DNA of 6,956 bases from contig VGGM01000082.1 in the NCBI GenBank assembly GCA_016868515.1, positions 1 to 6,956 of the forward strand, given 5' to 3'. Positions within the stretch are counted from its first letter, which is position 1, and every line of letters begins with the position of its first letter. A program made the translations under genes and the position numbers. A model generated the notes under the pieces. That model made no database searches. It worked only from the letters and a program-made list of their open reading frames with translations, and had not been told where the DNA came from. This stretch comes from Bacteroidota bacterium. Its GTDB lineage: Bacteria > Bacteroidota > Bacteroidia > Bacteroidales > VadinHA17. Positions 5,768-6,956 of this stretch are shown here, in pieces.

Positions 5768-6606
5768 CCATGAAAAGGAAAGTGCTGACAGCGATAATAA
5801 CTTTTCTGCTAACAGGTGCAGTTGTTACGGCCCAGAGGTCGGTCTCACTTGCTGAATGCATTCAGGCGGCGGCTGGTATGCACCGCCTGTCGGGCGAACC
5901 CGGACGGTATTCTGTTATAGGAGAGCTTACTGCAAAGAACCTGAAAAGTTCCCGTCTTCCAACTGCCGATGCCGGAGCCGGGATAGTTTATAACTCCGAT
6001 ATCCCCGATCTCAGAGAGACTCTGGCAGGCATTCCGGTACCCGGCCTTGCAGACCTGATACCCGAGGTTCCCCACACTCAGTACAGGCTCACGCTCGAAC
6101 TCAGCCAGCTTATCTATGACGGGGGTATTGTGAAAGAAATGAGAAGGGTTAATGAGGCCAATACTTTGGTTAACAGACAACTGGCCGAAATTGAACTATA
6201 TTCATCGGCCGAAAGAGTGATTGCCTGCTATTACAGTATACTGCTGCTCGACAGGTACAACGAGCTTTTGGCGGGCTTTATGACCTCAGCTGATGCAAGG
6301 CTGGCGGCAGTCAGATCGGCCATTTCGGCAGGCGTGCTGACGGAACCCGATTATGACATGATATATGCCGGAAGGCTCACACTGTCAGGGAAGGCCGCTG
6401 ATAACAGGAATCTTGCCCGGTCGTTGAGAGAGATCCTGTCGGGAATGACAGGTATTGCTTTTGATGATTCCACCGAACTTCTGACAGAAAAAGATGACTG
6501 GTACGCCCCTGAAGAGATTGGAACGGGAGATCTCTTAAGACCGGAACTGAAGCTATTCGACCTTACCGCAGGGCAAGGCAGGCGAAAAGCTTACTGTTGC
6601 ACTTAG
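5764..6606 (+). CDS. TolC-like outer membrane efflux protein, N-terminal part, ended by a frameshift
   Basis: This is the outer membrane factor of a tripartite pump. The frame encodes 280 residues, of which about the first 271 look genuine. A signal peptide ends near TAQ (22-24), then SVSLAECIQAAA (26-37) is the usual first helix. LELSQLIYDGG (111-121) is the strand and turn typical of the family, and residues 125-230 are the long helical hairpin (including ERVIACYYSILLLDRYNELL, 150-169). After RPELKLFDL the frame goes off into GRRKAYCCT and stops at TAG (6604-6606). The missing half continues in the next frame. Translation may begin at 5764 (ATGA overlap with TetR) or at the second ATG, 5770, which gives MKRKVLTA; the sequence does not decide. 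Expression would depend on the TetR promoter. Confidence 0.85.
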   Translation: MTMKRKVLTAIITFLLTGAVVTAQRSVSLAECIQAAAGMHRLSGEPGRYSVIGELTAKNLKSSRLPTADAGAGIVYNSDIPDLRETLAGIPVPGLADLIPEVPHTQYRLTLELSQLIYDGGIVKEMRRVNEANTLVNRQLAEIELYSSAERVIACYYSILLLDRYNELLAGFMTSADARLAAVRSAISAGVLTEPDYDMIYAGRLTLSGKAADNRNLARSLREILSGMTGIAFDDSTELLTEKDDWYAPEEIGTGDLLRPELKLFDLTAGQGRRKAYCCT

Positions 6607-6956
6607 GAAGCCTAAGGTTTACGGGTTCGCGACACTGGGATATGGCAACCCTCCTGGCAACAACTTTTTCAGGGATGCCTTTGAGCCATACTTCGTAACC
6701 GGTGCCTCGGTCAGGTGGAATATCTACGACTGGAACCGGTCGAAGCGCGAAAGGGAGATACTTAAGGTGAAAAGGGAGATAACCGGTTCGCGCAGGAGCG
6801 ATGCCGAAGAGAAACTTCTGCGAATGATCGCCGCAAAACTCACTGAAATCGAAAACCTCGAAAACGCTATAGCTACAGGAGAAGAGCTCGTGATTCTGCG
6901 AAGGAGAATTTCATTATCGGCTTCCTCAAAATTCGAAAACGGCACCATCACTGCCG
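6578..6956 (+). pseudogene. C-terminal part of the same TolC-like protein in the shifted frame, cut by the window
   Basis: The frame is open from 6551 to the right edge, and family-like sequence begins about 6578: AGEKLTVALRKPKVYGF, then ATLGYGNPPGNNFF and VTGASVRWNIYDW. This is the second beta-strand pair and turn of an outer membrane factor, followed by a charged second helical hairpin (REILKVKREITGS onward). It has no start of its own, and it lines up directly after residue 271 of the upstream frame. A one-base insertion, or a two-base loss, between about 6551 and 6600 would explain the break; reading CAA, skipping one G, then GCA GGC GAA AAG joins the halves smoothly. It could be a true inactivating mutation, phase variation or a sequence error. 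Confidence 0.75.

Overview
The window looks like chromosomal DNA from a member of the Bacteroidetes, probably Bacteroidales or a relative, at roughly 50% GC. Three things point there. Two upstream regions carry the Bacteroidetes-type promoter (a TTTG-like -33 box, 20 bases, then TAnnTTTG). The genes lack convincing Shine-Dalgarno sequences. The gene content (YifB, a YwqK/MORN-like exported protein, an M6-like metalloprotease, and TetR followed by a TolC-like outer membrane protein) is also usual for the group. This assignment rests on reading alone, with no database search.

Layout. The left part is on the minus strand. It holds the first 353 codons of a YifB/ComM-family Mg-chelatase-like AAA ATPase (1-1060, running off the left edge). 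Next is an exported protein with C-terminal MORN-like repeats (1128-2162), which has its own well-matched promoter just upstream. A gap of about 520 bases (2163-2682) holds no credible gene. After the promoter it is a patchwork of short repeats: an 8-base-period stretch, a mosaic element with short inverted repeats, AGGGCAT copies around a GC hairpin, a run of about 18 seven-base units, and a 60-base insert bounded by 9-base direct repeats. Then comes a large secreted M6-like zinc metalloprotease (2683-4728, minus).

The divergent gap at 4729-5116 contains an AT-rich 21-base palindrome, a possible 60-residue cysteine-containing ORF on the minus strand with a perfect 13-bp hairpin inside it, and a compact promoter and operator region facing right. 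The right part is a plus-strand operon. A TetR-family repressor (5117-5767) overlaps by ATGA the start of a TolC-like outer membrane efflux protein (from 5764). The TolC reading frame breaks near 6571-6600, and the rest of the protein continues in the next frame to the right edge.

How the genes relate. The TetR and TolC pair is a typical head of a Bacteroidetes efflux operon, in which an HlyD-like adaptor and an inner-membrane pump usually follow; here they would lie beyond the window. The repressor probably regulates its own operon through the palindrome overlapping the -7 box. The minus-strand genes have no obvious shared pathway. I found no defence system, phage, transposase, CRISPR, rRNA or tRNA. 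The most unusual content is the repeat patchwork at 2223-2660, the hairpin and small ORF at 4829-5011, and the TolC frameshift.
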